Shown: positions 34,804 through 43,761, numbered from the stretch's first letter. The stretch is 64,000 nt of DNA from Halohasta salina (GCF_024178165.1 NZ_JAMZIE010000002.1:1-64000), one strand, 5' to 3'. The notes: a model not told the origin generated them from the letters alone. Numbers and translations are program-made.

Positions 34804-35505
34804 TTACAATACACGGTCCGGCGGCGACACCACGGCATAACAGTTCCCACTGGAGAGTCGGCAGTCGACCACCTCGACGTCGCTGGCCGCCAGATCCGCC
34901 CGGAACTCCTCTGGATCGTAGATGTGGTAGTAGCGTCCGACCTGTTTGCCGCCCGGAAGCGTCCAGTCGACGGTCGTGTCGAACCCCTCGGTTGCGTCGA
35001 ACCGGTCGTGGGCGGTACTCCACGCCGAGACGAGACCCCGGCCGCCGGGAGCCAGCACTCGGCCGACCGCCGAGAGGCTCTGTTGTCGGGCGTCGCGCGT
35101 GGGGAGATGGTGTAGCGTCGCCACGTAGACCACCTGCGAGAACCGGTCGTCGCCGAACGGGAGTCGGGCGGCATCGCCGTGGACGAGGTCGACCTCGAAC
35201 CCGCGCTCGGCGGCCCGCTGGCGGGCCTCGGCGAGGAGGCCGCGGCTCACATCGAGGCCGACGACATCGGCTCCGGCCTCGGCGAGCGCTTGGGCGTGTC
35301 GACCGTTGCCACAGCCGAAATCGAGGGCGCGGTCGAGGGAGCCACAGCGGTCGGCTTCGTCGCTGATAAACGACGCCACTTCCGGCCACGCGTACTCCCG
35401 TGTCTTGGCGAAGTGGTCGGCGATCCGGTCGTAGACGGCCTGTAGGTCCTCGGCCGGTGGCTCGGCCGTCTCGCCGTCGCCGTCGATCCGCCGGTCGGCA
35501 GTCAT
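34804..35505 (-). CDS. class I SAM-dependent methyltransferase (Trm9/ABH8-like)
   Basis: A 233-residue methyltransferase. The SAM motif I is ALDFGCGNGRHAQALAEAG (about residues 58-76), followed by VVGLDVSRGLLAEA and LPFGDDRFSQVVYVATLHHL. The opening VYDRIADHFAKTREYAWPEV and the late GRYYHIYDPEEF match the Trm9 family, which in eukaryotes methylates the wobble uridine side chain (mcm5U) of tRNAs. A tRNA role here is inferred from similarity. The ATG at 35505 is used; the longer upstream frame overlaps the promoter of divergent trxB. Confidence 0.85.
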   Translation of the reverse strand: MTADRRIDGDGETAEPPAEDLQAVYDRIADHFAKTREYAWPEVASFISDEADRCGSLDRALDFGCGNGRHAQALAEAGADVVGLDVSRGLLAEARQRAAERGFEVDLVHGDAARLPFGDDRFSQVVYVATLHHLPTRDARQQSLSAVGRVLAPGGRGLVSAWSTAHDRFDATEGFDTTVDWTLPGGKQVGRYYHIYDPEEFRADLAASDVEVVDCRLSSGNCYAVVSPPDRVL

Positions 35506-35635
35506 TATCCCTCGTCGGCGCTGGGGCGGCAAAGCGTCTGTGGATCCGAGCGGTGTCGAGGGTGGCCGGCCGGATATTCCGGCACGTACGGAACACAGCA
35601 CAACCTACATAGGACTCGTCTTCCTACCTACGGCC

Positions 35636-36718
35636 ATGTCAGACACCGATGCAGTCGTCGAACACCGACCGCTGGTGATCGCCGGAACCGGGATCGCCGG
35701 GCTCTCTGCGGCCATTTATGCCGCGCGATCGAACAACAACCCACTCGTGTTGGAGGGCGACGAACCGGGTGGCCAGCTCACGCTCACCACCGACGTCGAG
35801 AACTATCCGGGCTTCCCCGAGGGGATCTCCGGACCGGAGCTCATCAACAACATGAAAGAGCAGGCCACGCAGTTCGGTGCGGACACGAAAAACGGCGTCG
35901 TCGACACCGTCGGCGTCGAAGGCGAGGGCACCGACCGCCAGTTCCGGATCACCCTCTCGAACGGTGACGTCTACACCGCCGACGCGGTGATCGCCGCCTC
36001 CGGGGCGAGCGCCCGCACCCTCGGTGTGCCGGGCGAGGACGAACTCATGGGCTACGGGCTGTCGACGTGTGCGACCTGTGACGGCGCGTTCTTCCGCGAC
36101 GAGGAGATCGTGGTCGTCGGCGGCGGCGACGCTGCCATGGAGGAAGCCCACTTCCTCACGAAGTTCGCCTCGAAAGTCTACATCGTCCACCGCCGCGAGG
36201 AGTTCCGCGCCGAGGACGTCTGGATCGACCGCGTGATGGACAAAGTAGACGACGGCGAGATCGAGATCATGCGCAACACCGAGGTCACCGAACTCCATGG
36301 CAGCCAAGCCGATGGCCTCGATTCGATCACGATGGTCCGCAACCCCGAAGGCCACCCGACGGACAAACTCGACGATCCCGAAACCGAAGAGTTCGAGTTC
36401 GACGCCGGGGCGATCTTCTACGCCATCGGTCACACCCCAAACACCGACTATCTCGAGGGCACGGGCGTCGAAACCAACGACGAGGGCTACCTCAGAACCC
36501 ACGGCGGCGAGGGCGGCAACCAGACCGCAACCGGCGTCGACGGGCTGTTCGGCGCGGGTGACGTGGTCGACTTCCACTACCAACAGGCCGTGACCGCCGC
36601 GGGGATGGGTTCGGAGGCTGCGATGGACGCCGACGCCTATCTCGAAGACCTCGAACGCCAGCGGGCCCAGTCGGCCGCCGCGGGTGTCGACGCGGCAGCC
36701 GCCGAATCCGACGACTGA
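35636..36718 (+). CDS. trxB: thioredoxin-disulfide reductase
   Basis: A 360-residue flavoprotein that reduces thioredoxin with NADPH. It has FAD motif IAGTGIAGLSAAIYAARS (about residues 15-32), GGQLTLTTDVENYPGFPEGISG (46-67), the redox disulfide CATCDGAFF (near 145), the NADPH motif VVGGGDAAMEEA (near 160) and LFGAGDVVD (near 305). The C-terminal 25 residues are Ala/Glu-rich. The ATG at 35636 matches the family; the upstream in-frame start is unlikely. It is divergent from the Trm9-like gene. Confidence 0.93.
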   Translation: MSDTDAVVEHRPLVIAGTGIAGLSAAIYAARSNNNPLVLEGDEPGGQLTLTTDVENYPGFPEGISGPELINNMKEQATQFGADTKNGVVDTVGVEGEGTDRQFRITLSNGDVYTADAVIAASGASARTLGVPGEDELMGYGLSTCATCDGAFFRDEEIVVVGGGDAAMEEAHFLTKFASKVYIVHRREEFRAEDVWIDRVMDKVDDGEIEIMRNTEVTELHGSQADGLDSITMVRNPEGHPTDKLDDPETEEFEFDAGAIFYAIGHTPNTDYLEGTGVETNDEGYLRTHGGEGGNQTATGVDGLFGAGDVVDFHYQQAVTAAGMGSEAAMDADAYLEDLERQRAQSAAAGVDAAAAESDD

Positions 36719-36784
36719 TCGACGATACCGACGCTGTTCTCGCAATCGTCTCCGATCGGAACTCGTGGCTGGACTGGCCGACCG

Positions 36785-37402
36785 TTATTCGAGGTGGTCG
36801 ACGCGCCCCGAGAAGTCCAACTCCCAGGCGCTGCCGTTCTGTTCGATCCGTGTGAGCCCGCACAGCGGCGCGTCGACGCCGTCGGTCGAGCCGACTAGCC
36901 CGCGGGTCACGCCCCCAATGGTCAGCCCGTGGCCGATCATGAGGACGCGTCCGTCGTGGGCCGCGGCGATCCGCCGGGCGGCCTCGCCGGCCCGCTTCTC
37001 GGCCTCGTGGTGAGCTTCGGGGAACCCCGGTTCGACGAACGGCTCGTCGGGCTGCCGGATGGGATCGAAGTAGCCCGCCAGCGTCCGGTGGGAGAGGGTT
37101 TCGGGCTCGCTGTCGAACCACTCGGCGTTCCGATGTTCGCCGAGGCCGGGCTCCAGCCGCGCGGTGCCGCCGAGTTCGCCACAGATCTCGGCGGTGGTCT
37201 GGACCGTCCGCAGGAACGGCGAGCAGTAGATCGCCTCAAAGCCCATCCCGCGGTCGGCGAAAAACCGGCCGACACGCCAGGCCTGCCACCGACCGAGTTC
37301 GGTGAGCCCCGGATCGTGTACCCGGTCGGCGGTCAGCTCCCAGTCGGGGTCGACCGTATCCTGTCGTTGGCCGTGCCGTACGACCCATACGCTCTGTCCC
37401 AT
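36785..37402 (-). CDS. histidine phosphatase family protein
   Basis: A 205-residue phosphatase of the phosphoglycerate-mutase superfamily. The catalytic RHG motif is WVVRHGQRQDT (residues 6-16). A second Arg is in FADRGMGFEAIYCSPFLRTVQTT, and the second catalytic His is in VLMIGHGLTIGG (near 155). The substrate is unknown; relatives dephosphorylate sugars, nucleotides or proteins. Adjacent to trxB in convergent orientation, with no functional link evident. Confidence 0.9.
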   Translation of the reverse strand: MGQSVWVVRHGQRQDTVDPDWELTADRVHDPGLTELGRWQAWRVGRFFADRGMGFEAIYCSPFLRTVQTTAEICGELGGTARLEPGLGEHRNAEWFDSEPETLSHRTLAGYFDPIRQPDEPFVEPGFPEAHHEAEKRAGEAARRIAAAHDGRVLMIGHGLTIGGVTRGLVGSTDGVDAPLCGLTRIEQNGSAWELDFSGRVDHLE

Positions 37403-37528
37403 GTGAACGTCATACAGGCCCCGATATATCTAGTTGATGGCAGTCACGGGGAACCGACCGGGCAGTGACTGGGTAGGACACCGGCGCAGACCGGTGTTTC
37501 TATCCCTGCGTGGTCGGTAGCTATCGCC

Positions 37529-38875
37529 ATGACTGACGCCCCAGTTCGGGTCGGTGTGTTGTCGCTCCATACGAGCAAGGAGACGAAGGCGATCCTCAAC
37601 GCGGTCGAAGACCTCGGTCACGAGCCGGTGTGGCTCCGCCGGGAGAACACCGCCATCAGCATCGAAAACAGCGAGGTCACTCTCGAACCCGATGTCGACA
37701 TCATCGCCAACCGCCTGCTGCTGTCGAATACCGAGGAGCCAGCCGAGGGGTTGGGGCTCGCGACGACCTTCGAGCGGATCCGCCCGATGCTCAACACGCC
37801 CGACGCCGTGTTGGGTGCGATCCACAAGTTCGCCACCGGCGCGACGCTGGCCGACTGGAACATTCAGGTGCCCGACGCCCTGCTGGCGCTGTCGAACGAC
37901 CGTCTCAACGAGGGACGGGAGCGGTTCGGCGATGTCGGGGTTTATAAGACCGCCATCGGCACCCACGGCGGCGGCACGTGGAAGGTCGACCTCACCGAGC
38001 CGGTGAATCCAAAAGTCGGCAACCGGCAGGCCTTCCTGCAGGAGCTGATCGACCGCGACGACGAGGCCCACCGGGACCTCCGGATCTACACGGTCGGCGA
38101 CGAGATCATCGGTGCGATGTACCGCTACGCGCCGGAGGGCGACTGGCGAACCAACGTCGCCCTCGGTGGGTCGGTCCAAGACGCCAGCGGCGACCTCCCC
38201 GAGGAGGCCGCCGAGACCGCCCTCTATGCGGCAGACGTGTTGGGCCTCGACTACGCGGGCGTCGACCTCGTCGAGGGCCACGACGGCTGGTTCGTCCTCG
38301 AAGTCAACCCCACCGCCGGGTTCAAGGGGCTCTACGAGGCGACCGAGACGAGTCCCGCACCCTACATCGCCCAACTGGCGATCGAGGAGGCTGGCGGAAC
38401 GGTCGACCCCGAGCGCGTCGAGGGGCTCTCGAACACGCTCGACGACTCGATGCCGTCGTCGATGCCCCGGCCCGAACCGCCGACCAGCGACGAGGTCCCC
38501 ATGATCGGCTACATCGAGGACGTCGTCGTCATCGGCACCAGCGGCTCCAAACAGACCCTCGCCAAGTCGGATACGGGCGCGACCCGCAGCAGTATCGATA
38601 CCAGTCTCGCCGCCGAGATCGGCGCTGGCCCGATCAAAAGCATGACCAGAGTCCGCTCGGGCAGCAGCAAAACCGGCAAAGCGCGGCCGGTGGTCGACCT
38701 CGTCATTGGGATCGGCGGCAACCAGCACACCGTCACCGCGAGCGTCGAGGACCGCGGGCATATGGACTACCCGCTGCTGCTCGGGCGAGACATTTTGCAG
38801 CATTATCGTGTGGACGTGCGTCGACGGGCCGACAGCGACCACCCCGCGGGCCGCGAGTCGGATCTCGAAGAGTGA
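37529..38875 (+). CDS. RimK-like ATP-grasp ligase fused to a RimB/retropepsin-like domain
   Basis: A 448-residue fusion. Residues 1-290 form a RimK-type ATP-grasp ligase (VYKTAIGTHGGGTWKVDL near 138-155; metal site in WFVLEVNPTAGFKGLYEAT near 256-274), a family that adds glutamate or similar residues to a peptide or small molecule. Residues about 330-440 form a PF05618-type domain (often labelled ATP-dependent zinc protease) with LAKSDTGATRSSID, the DTG of retropepsin-like aspartic peptidases, and DYPLLLGRDIL. RimK and RimB are separate proteins in many bacteria. Here a ligase and its presumed antagonist are in one chain. Confidence 0.87.
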   Translation: MTDAPVRVGVLSLHTSKETKAILNAVEDLGHEPVWLRRENTAISIENSEVTLEPDVDIIANRLLLSNTEEPAEGLGLATTFERIRPMLNTPDAVLGAIHKFATGATLADWNIQVPDALLALSNDRLNEGRERFGDVGVYKTAIGTHGGGTWKVDLTEPVNPKVGNRQAFLQELIDRDDEAHRDLRIYTVGDEIIGAMYRYAPEGDWRTNVALGGSVQDASGDLPEEAAETALYAADVLGLDYAGVDLVEGHDGWFVLEVNPTAGFKGLYEATETSPAPYIAQLAIEEAGGTVDPERVEGLSNTLDDSMPSSMPRPEPPTSDEVPMIGYIEDVVVIGTSGSKQTLAKSDTGATRSSIDTSLAAEIGAGPIKSMTRVRSGSSKTGKARPVVDLVIGIGGNQHTVTASVEDRGHMDYPLLLGRDILQHYRVDVRRRADSDHPAGRESDLEE

Positions 38876-39000
38876 CCGCGAGACCGCTTGAAACAGTGCG
38901 ACAGCCCACATGATGACGATCTGTGTTTGCGTGGTGGAACCGTGAAGTAACCACTTCACTCTCAGATAAGGCTACATTCGTGGGAGACTTCTAACGAGTT

Positions 39001-39654
39001 ATGCACCACACACGACGGCAATACCTCCGCTACATGGGGGGCGCTGGCTCCGTACTCGCCGCCGGGCTCGCCGGCTGTACCGGCCGTAGCGGCCCCGACG
39101 ACAGCCAGAACGAAACGCCGCCATCGGGGACCGACGGGACGAACGGCTCCGGTGGCACGCGCCCCGAAGGGACGGGCGGCCCCGGCGTCAGTCTCGTCTC
39201 GACTGACGAGGACCCGGACCTCCCTGTTCAACCGAGCGTCGAGATCGTCCGTGATACCGCCACCGAGGACCACCCGCCGCGACTCCAAACGACGCTCACG
39301 AATACGAGCGACGAGGCGGTGCGCGTCGGCGAGGGGCGCGCGGTCCACTTCGAGTACGTCACCGACGACTCCGGGTTGCTCACACTCCTTCCGGGCAACG
39401 GCGACACCGAGTATCCCGCCGAACCAGACTGCTGGCGGCTGACCGAGGGGATCGCCACCACTGAGGAGTACCGAACGTTCGAGATCGAAGCGGGCGAATC
39501 GAGCAGTCGACCCGTCGACCTGTACGCCACACCTGACGCCGACGGCTGTCTGCCTGTCGGCGAGTATCGCTTCGAGTCGACGATCGCCGTCGTCGGAGCC
39601 GATGCTGAGGCAGAATCGTCCGCGACATGGGGGTTCTCCGTCCTTCTGGAGTAG
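39001..39654 (+). CDS. hypothetical secreted lipoprotein
   Basis: A 217-residue protein of unknown function. The N terminus MHHTRRQYLRYMGGAGSVLA has a Tat-type RRQYL and a lipobox LAGC at about residues 22-25, followed by a Pro/Thr/Gly/Ser-rich linker to about residue 60. The remainder is beta-rich (SVEIVRDTATEDHPPRLQTTLTNTSDEAV) and resembles an immunoglobulin-like extracellular domain with two Cys in the mature part. It is followed after 58 bases by a regulator gene on the same strand. Confidence 0.75.
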   Translation: MHHTRRQYLRYMGGAGSVLAAGLAGCTGRSGPDDSQNETPPSGTDGTNGSGGTRPEGTGGPGVSLVSTDEDPDLPVQPSVEIVRDTATEDHPPRLQTTLTNTSDEAVRVGEGRAVHFEYVTDDSGLLTLLPGNGDTEYPAEPDCWRLTEGIATTEEYRTFEIEAGESSSRPVDLYATPDADGCLPVGEYRFESTIAVVGADAEAESSATWGFSVLLE

Positions 39655-39712
39655 TGTCCGGACGAACAGCACCAACCAGAATACTTGAATTACCTGCCTG
39701 TCTGTCTTTTGT

Positions 39713-40504
39713 ATGGATAGCTTCTGCGACAGCATCGAACGGATCTCGTATCTGGCTCGGGCGGAGTCCAGAATTCGCGTTCTGAACCGGTTGTCAGCCT
39801 CGGAACTGATCGAACGGCGGGGATTATGTGCGTCGCTCTCGCTGTCGCGCTCGGCAGTCGTTCGCGCAGTCGACTCCCTCGAAGAACGGGGGTGGGTCGC
39901 CGTGGAGCCCGACGGCGTTCGCCTGACACCAGTCGGGCGGCTCGTCATCGAGGAGTTCCTGGAACTGGTCGACTCGATGGATACGATCACCGATCTCGCC
40001 CCCTTTCTCGAGTGGTTCCCGCTCTCGGAGTATGACCTTGATGCCACCGATCTCCAGGACGGCACCGTGACCGTCGCCGTCGACGGCGACCCCTACGCTC
40101 CGGCGCGGGAGCACACGAACCGCATCCGGACTGCCAATCGGTTTCGCGCCCTGCTCCCGTCGATCGGTCGGGATGCGATCACCGAGGCCCACCGGGGGAT
40201 CATGGCCGGTGAGCTCGAATCGACGCTGATCGTCTCACCGACCGTCGAGAGACGGATCCGAAGCGATCAGTTCGCCCCGCAGTTCGAGGAGATGCTCTCG
40301 ACCGGTCGGCTAACCGTCCGTATCGCCGAATCGATCCCCTTCTTCCTCGGTCTGGCCGACGACTGGGCGACACAGATTGGCGTCGAAGACGACGACGGGC
40401 TCCCCCGCGCGCTGCTCGACACGTCGAACGAACGGGTCCGGTCGTGGGGCGAGGAACTGTTCACCGACTACCGCCGTTCGGCAACCGATGAGATACAACT
40501 GTAA
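39713..40504 (+). CDS. helix-turn-helix regulator (FilR1/DUF1724-like)
   Basis: A 263-residue regulator. The first ~80 residues form a winged helix: RIRVLNRLSASELIERRGLCASLSLSRSAVVRAVDSLEERGWV. The rest resembles the archaeal DUF1724/methanogenesis-regulator-type sensor domain (TITEAHRGIMAGELESTLIVSP; LTVRIAESIPFFLGLADDWATQIGVEDDDG). Such haloarchaeal proteins are common, with unknown ligands. A hairpin 50 bases after its stop may terminate it. The gene after it is convergent. Confidence 0.83.
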   Translation: MDSFCDSIERISYLARAESRIRVLNRLSASELIERRGLCASLSLSRSAVVRAVDSLEERGWVAVEPDGVRLTPVGRLVIEEFLELVDSMDTITDLAPFLEWFPLSEYDLDATDLQDGTVTVAVDGDPYAPAREHTNRIRTANRFRALLPSIGRDAITEAHRGIMAGELESTLIVSPTVERRIRSDQFAPQFEEMLSTGRLTVRIAESIPFFLGLADDWATQIGVEDDDGLPRALLDTSNERVRSWGEELFTDYRRSATDEIQL

Positions 40505-40552
40505 ACGTGTTGTGTGCTAGTTGCACAGTGTGCAGCGCGTAGCGTTATATTC

Positions 40553-40571
40553 TGTAACGGGGACCGTTACA
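40553..40571. terminator. hairpin in the intergenic gap after the regulator gene
   Basis: A perfect 8-bp inverted repeat, TGTAACGG-GGA-CCGTTACA. GGGGACC (40559-40565) can alternatively pair with two GGTCCCC words further on, within 40582-40610, so mutually exclusive structures are possible. It sits between two convergent genes. There is no T tract, so a terminator role is only inferred. Nothing else was identified between 40505 and 40749. Confidence 0.35.
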
Positions 40572-40749
40572 CTGCCAAGAGGTCCCCAATCCCGCCCCCT
40601 TTGGTCCCCGCTGCCCCCTCCATGGATCTCTTGGTATCGCTTTACTATGAATTGATTCTGTCAGTTACACGACTTTCCGATAGGTAGATATGCGGCACTG
40701 CGTAGACGCGACAAGTCCGCTGACGGAGTGGTGTGGCTATAACTGTCGG

Positions 40750-41787
40750 CTACTTGCCCAGCCGCTCACGCGCCGCCGCCACGATCAGCGGGAGGTGCAC
40801 TGTCGCATCTCCGAGCACCGTCACGTTGCGGGCTTCCTTCGTCAGTTTCCCCCACGACCGCGCCTCATCGAGCGTCGCTCCCGAGAGCCCGCCCGTCGAC
40901 GACGAGTCCATCGTGATCTGGACGCCGTAATCGTACGCGCCGGGGGTCACAAGCATCGTCTGGAGCGTGAAGTTCTTCGGGACGCCGCCGCCGACCAGCA
41001 GACAGCCCGCGGTGTCGGCGTCGTAGGCCAGATCGGTGAGGGGCGTCATATCCGCCAGCGCGTCGAGGGTGAGATCCGAGATCTGCGAATACATCCACGC
41101 CTGCAGCCCGAAGACCGAATCCTGCACGGCCGGACAGTAGATCGGTACGTCGTTTTCGTACGCGGCTGCAGCGATCCCGGCGTCCTCCTCGATTCCCTCC
41201 GCCTCGTTACGCTCGGCGTTGGCCTTCCCCAGTTCGGCGCAGAGTTCCGCAATGCCGACCGAGTCCTGCTCTGCCAGCGGCGGAAAGACGTTGTCGCGGA
41301 GATGCGATTCCAGCAGCGAGAAGTACTCCTGTGGGAGGTAGACATTATAGATGCGGTCGACCTGTTCGTCGCGCAGTTGCTCGTCGAACTCCCGCTCGTC
41401 GAGGTCGGGATGCTCGTGGTCGCCGTGGTGGTGTTTGCCGCCGATGGCCTCGATAGCGTCGTGGGTCAGGTTCGCACCCGTGGTGATCAGCGCGTCGACG
41501 TGACCATCGCGGATCAGGTCGGCGACGATCTGCCGCATTCCAGTGGGGACCATCGCCCCCGCCAGCGACATGAAGACGGTACAGTCGTCGTCCGCGAGCA
41601 TCTCGGTGTAGATGTCGACCGCCTCGTGGACGCCCGCCGCGCCGATGCCAGCGTGGCCGTACTGGTCGGCCAGTTCGCCGACGCTCATGCCGGCCCAGAC
41701 GTGGCTGTGGCCGATCGGATCGTGGTCGAACGTCGTTCGCTCGGGCTCCTCGTACTCGTTGCCCTCGGCGTCGTGGTCGTCAGTCAT
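40750..41787 (-). CDS. dys: deoxyhypusine synthase
   Basis: A 345-residue enzyme that modifies the conserved lysine of the translation factor aIF5A, transferring an aminobutyl group from spermidine (or, in some haloarchaea, a related polyamine route). Family text includes SLAGAMVPTGMRQIVADLI, YCPAVQDSVFGLQAWMYSQ, and the C-terminal SWGKLTKEARNVTVLGDATVHLPLI; the Lys near residue 314 corresponds to the covalent catalytic lysine. A His/Asp-rich insert (GGKHHHGDHEHPDLDEREFD) near residues 125-144 is unusual. The ATG at 41787 is chosen over one 7 codons upstream. A tiny acidic-protein gene lies just upstream on the same strand. Confidence 0.93.
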   Translation of the reverse strand: MTDDHDAEGNEYEEPERTTFDHDPIGHSHVWAGMSVGELADQYGHAGIGAAGVHEAVDIYTEMLADDDCTVFMSLAGAMVPTGMRQIVADLIRDGHVDALITTGANLTHDAIEAIGGKHHHGDHEHPDLDEREFDEQLRDEQVDRIYNVYLPQEYFSLLESHLRDNVFPPLAEQDSVGIAELCAELGKANAERNEAEGIEEDAGIAAAAYENDVPIYCPAVQDSVFGLQAWMYSQISDLTLDALADMTPLTDLAYDADTAGCLLVGGGVPKNFTLQTMLVTPGAYDYGVQITMDSSSTGGLSGATLDEARSWGKLTKEARNVTVLGDATVHLPLIVAAARERLGK

Positions 41788-41841
41788 GGCTCGGTGTGGG
41801 TCGGCCATCGGTTTGAACCGTGCGATCGGCCACAGTGTTCC

Positions 41842-42120
41842 TCACTCCTCGTCGTCGGGTACCGGATCGGTGTCGCCGTAGCGATGGTGGGGATCGGTGC
41901 CCTCGATCTCGGCCGACCAGTGGGCTTCGGCCTCGTCGTAGAGCCCGTCGGGCGTGTCGGGCTCGTGGTCCTCGAACTCCCCGAACCAGTGGCTCTCGCT
42001 GTCGCCGTAGACGTCACCCGGCTGGACCGCCTCCGGGTCCGCCGGCTCGTGGGCCATCTCGTCGCCGTAGCGGCCGTCCTCCGACTCCTCCTCGTCGTCG
42101 ACTATCTCCGAATCCGACAT
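41842..42120 (-). CDS. small acidic protein with internal tandem repeats
   Basis: A 92-residue protein of extreme acidity (Asp and Glu make up about a third). It contains about three imperfect copies of a unit of the form YGD-S/A-E-x-HW-x-x-E-x-E-x-x-xPD: DVYGDSESHWFGEFEDHEPD (about residues 36-55), GLYDEAEAHWSAEIEGTDP (about 59-77), then RYGDTDP. The aromatic HW pairs are conserved between copies. No known family or membrane segment. It is 54 bases upstream of deoxyhypusine synthase on the same strand and may be co-transcribed. Confidence 0.7.
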   Translation of the reverse strand: MSDSEIVDDEEESEDGRYGDEMAHEPADPEAVQPGDVYGDSESHWFGEFEDHEPDTPDGLYDEAEAHWSAEIEGTDPHHRYGDTDPVPDDEE

Positions 42121-42239
42121 GTATGGTCACTCACCAGTATGTGACAATACTGCATACTAAGCGTGTCGCTGGCGGCCACTGTCGACCGGCGGACCAGTCA
42201 GTCCTCAACACACATATGTCGGGGGCGTCTCTGGGGGGT

Positions 42240-43010
42240 ATGTACCTCGCCGACGAAGCGTGGCCGGATCTCGGAGCCTACTTCGAGGCGGAATCGCTCG
42301 CGCTCGTCCCGCTCGGGTCGACCGAACAGCACGGCCCCCACCTGCCGGAGGGGACCGACCACATCATCGCCGAGGGGTTCGCACGGGCCGCGGCCGAAGA
42401 GACCGGCTTCCTCTGTACGCCGACGATCAACATCGGCGTCAGCCCACATCACCGCCAGTTCCACGGCACGATGTGGGTCGACGCCCCGGCCTTCCGCGAG
42501 TACGTCGAATCGTTCACCCGGAACCTCGCGTCCCACGGCATCGACCGGGTGATCTACGTCAACGCCCACGGGGGGAACGTCGACCACCTCCGGGAGGTCG
42601 GCCGACGGCTCCGCGACGACGAAGAACTGTACGCCATCGAGTGGATGTGGAACGAGAGCATTCCCGAGTTGGTCGACGAGGTTTTCGAACACAACGGTCC
42701 CCACGGCGGGCCGAAGGAGACCGCACTGATCCAGCATCTGCGGCCGGATTTGGTCCACGACGACCGGCTTGCCGAGGCACGGAACGGCGGGCTGACCCGG
42801 TTCGACGCCGACACGGGCCGCCAGCACGGCGCGCGGACGTTCTACGATGCCATCGACAACACCGACAACGGCGTCCTCGGCGACCAAACCGACGCCACCG
42901 CGGAGAAAGGCGAACAACTGTTCGAGGCCGCCACCGACCAGCTCGTAGCGCTCTGTGAGTGGCTGGCCGACCAGCCATTTGACGACCTGATGCCGCGCAA
43001 CCACGTGTAG
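42240..43010 (+). CDS. creatininase-family amidohydrolase
   Basis: A 256-residue metal-dependent hydrolase. Metal and active-site motifs are LVPLGSTEQHGPHLPEGTDH (about residues 23-42), VYVNAHGGNVDHL (about 103-115) and GPKETALIQHL near 158-168. The family includes creatininase and mycofactocin- or riboflavin-pathway hydrolases (ArfB-like). ArfB, the archaeal FAPy deformylase for riboflavin/F420 synthesis, is one candidate. The ATG at 42240 follows a GGGGGG stretch; an upstream ATG at 42216 would add 8 residues. KptA starts one base after its stop, so the pair is probably co-transcribed. Confidence 0.85.
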   Translation: MYLADEAWPDLGAYFEAESLALVPLGSTEQHGPHLPEGTDHIIAEGFARAAAEETGFLCTPTINIGVSPHHRQFHGTMWVDAPAFREYVESFTRNLASHGIDRVIYVNAHGGNVDHLREVGRRLRDDEELYAIEWMWNESIPELVDEVFEHNGPHGGPKETALIQHLRPDLVHDDRLAEARNGGLTRFDADTGRQHGARTFYDAIDNTDNGVLGDQTDATAEKGEQLFEAATDQLVALCEWLADQPFDDLMPRNHV

Positions 43011-43011
43011 C

Positions 43012-43641
43012 ATGGTCGACCTCCGAACCTGCGGGACCCACGGTCCCTTCGAAGGCGAGGGCTGTCCCGGCTGTGGGGCCGCCGGCATGCTCCTCCTGTC
43101 GACCGAGCGCCGAACCCGCGTCTCGAAGTTCTGTAGCGGCGCGCTCCGTCACTTCCCCGCCGACGCCGGTCTTGGTCTCGACGACGCGGGGTGGACCGAC
43201 TGGGAGACGCTCGTCGACCGGACACGAGCGAACTACGAGTGGCTCGACGAAGCGGCCCTCGCGGCCCTCGTCCGGCTGGATCCGAAAGGGCGGTTCGAAC
43301 GCGATGGCGACCGGGTGCGGGCCGCCTACGGCCACTCGGTCGACGTCGACCTCGATACCGGCGGCACACCGGTTCCGGACGTGCTCTACCACGGCACCAC
43401 CCCGGACGCACTCCCATCGATCGAGAGCGAGGGACTCCGACCCATGTCACGCCAGCACGTCCACCTCAGCGGGTCGGTCGCGGCCGCCCGTGAGGTTGGC
43501 CGCCGACACGCCGCCAAGCCGGTCGTGCTCCGGGTCGACGCCGCGGCGCTGATCGCCGACGGCTCGACGATCACGAAACGCGGTACCGAGGTGTATACGA
43601 CCGACCACGTCCCGCCGGCATACGTCGAGCGGCTGGACTGA
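43012..43641 (+). CDS. kptA: RNA 2'-phosphotransferase
   Basis: A 209-residue Tpt1/KptA enzyme that removes the 2'-phosphate left at tRNA splice junctions, transferring it to NAD+. An N-terminal Cys-rich segment (CGTHGPFEGEGCPGC, residues 7-21) looks like a zinc ribbon, typical of haloarchaeal versions. Core motifs are KFCSGALRHFPADAGL (about 39-54), LYHGTTPDALPSIESEGL (about 126-143), and MSRQHVHLSGSV with the conserved His/Arg. It begins one base after the creatininase gene. It is followed by a 3-unit palindrome array. Confidence 0.92.
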   Translation: MVDLRTCGTHGPFEGEGCPGCGAAGMLLLSTERRTRVSKFCSGALRHFPADAGLGLDDAGWTDWETLVDRTRANYEWLDEAALAALVRLDPKGRFERDGDRVRAAYGHSVDVDLDTGGTPVPDVLYHGTTPDALPSIESEGLRPMSRQHVHLSGSVAAAREVGRRHAAKPVVLRVDAAALIADGSTITKRGTEVYTTDHVPPAYVERLD

Positions 43642-43662
43642 TTCCACGTCGACCGTCGTCGA

Positions 43663-43725
43663 GTAGGTACCGCCTACCAGTTCGTAGCTACCGTCTACCA
43701 AGGTGTAGGAATCGGCTACCGACAC
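43663..43725. repeat. three 21-bp tandem units, each with a GTAG-N7-CTAC palindrome
   Basis: Three contiguous units of exactly 21 bp begin at 43663, 43684 and 43705. Each opens with a 15-bp palindrome: GTAGGTACCGCCTAC, GTAGCTACCGTCTAC and GTAGGAATCGGCTAC, followed by six variable bases. A period of 21 bp is two helical turns, so bound dimers would lie on one DNA face. The array lies between the 3' ends of convergent kptA and the NCS2 permease. A fourth copy is at 45376. Confidence 0.65.
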
Positions 43726-43761
43726 GGCGCTTCGACTGTCGAGTGCCGGCAGGGGGAGCGA

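Noticed and set aside
38912-38975. Box C/D-like guide RNA starting with ATGATGA
   Set aside because: A C-box-like word is present, but no D box (CTGA) lies at a fitting distance.
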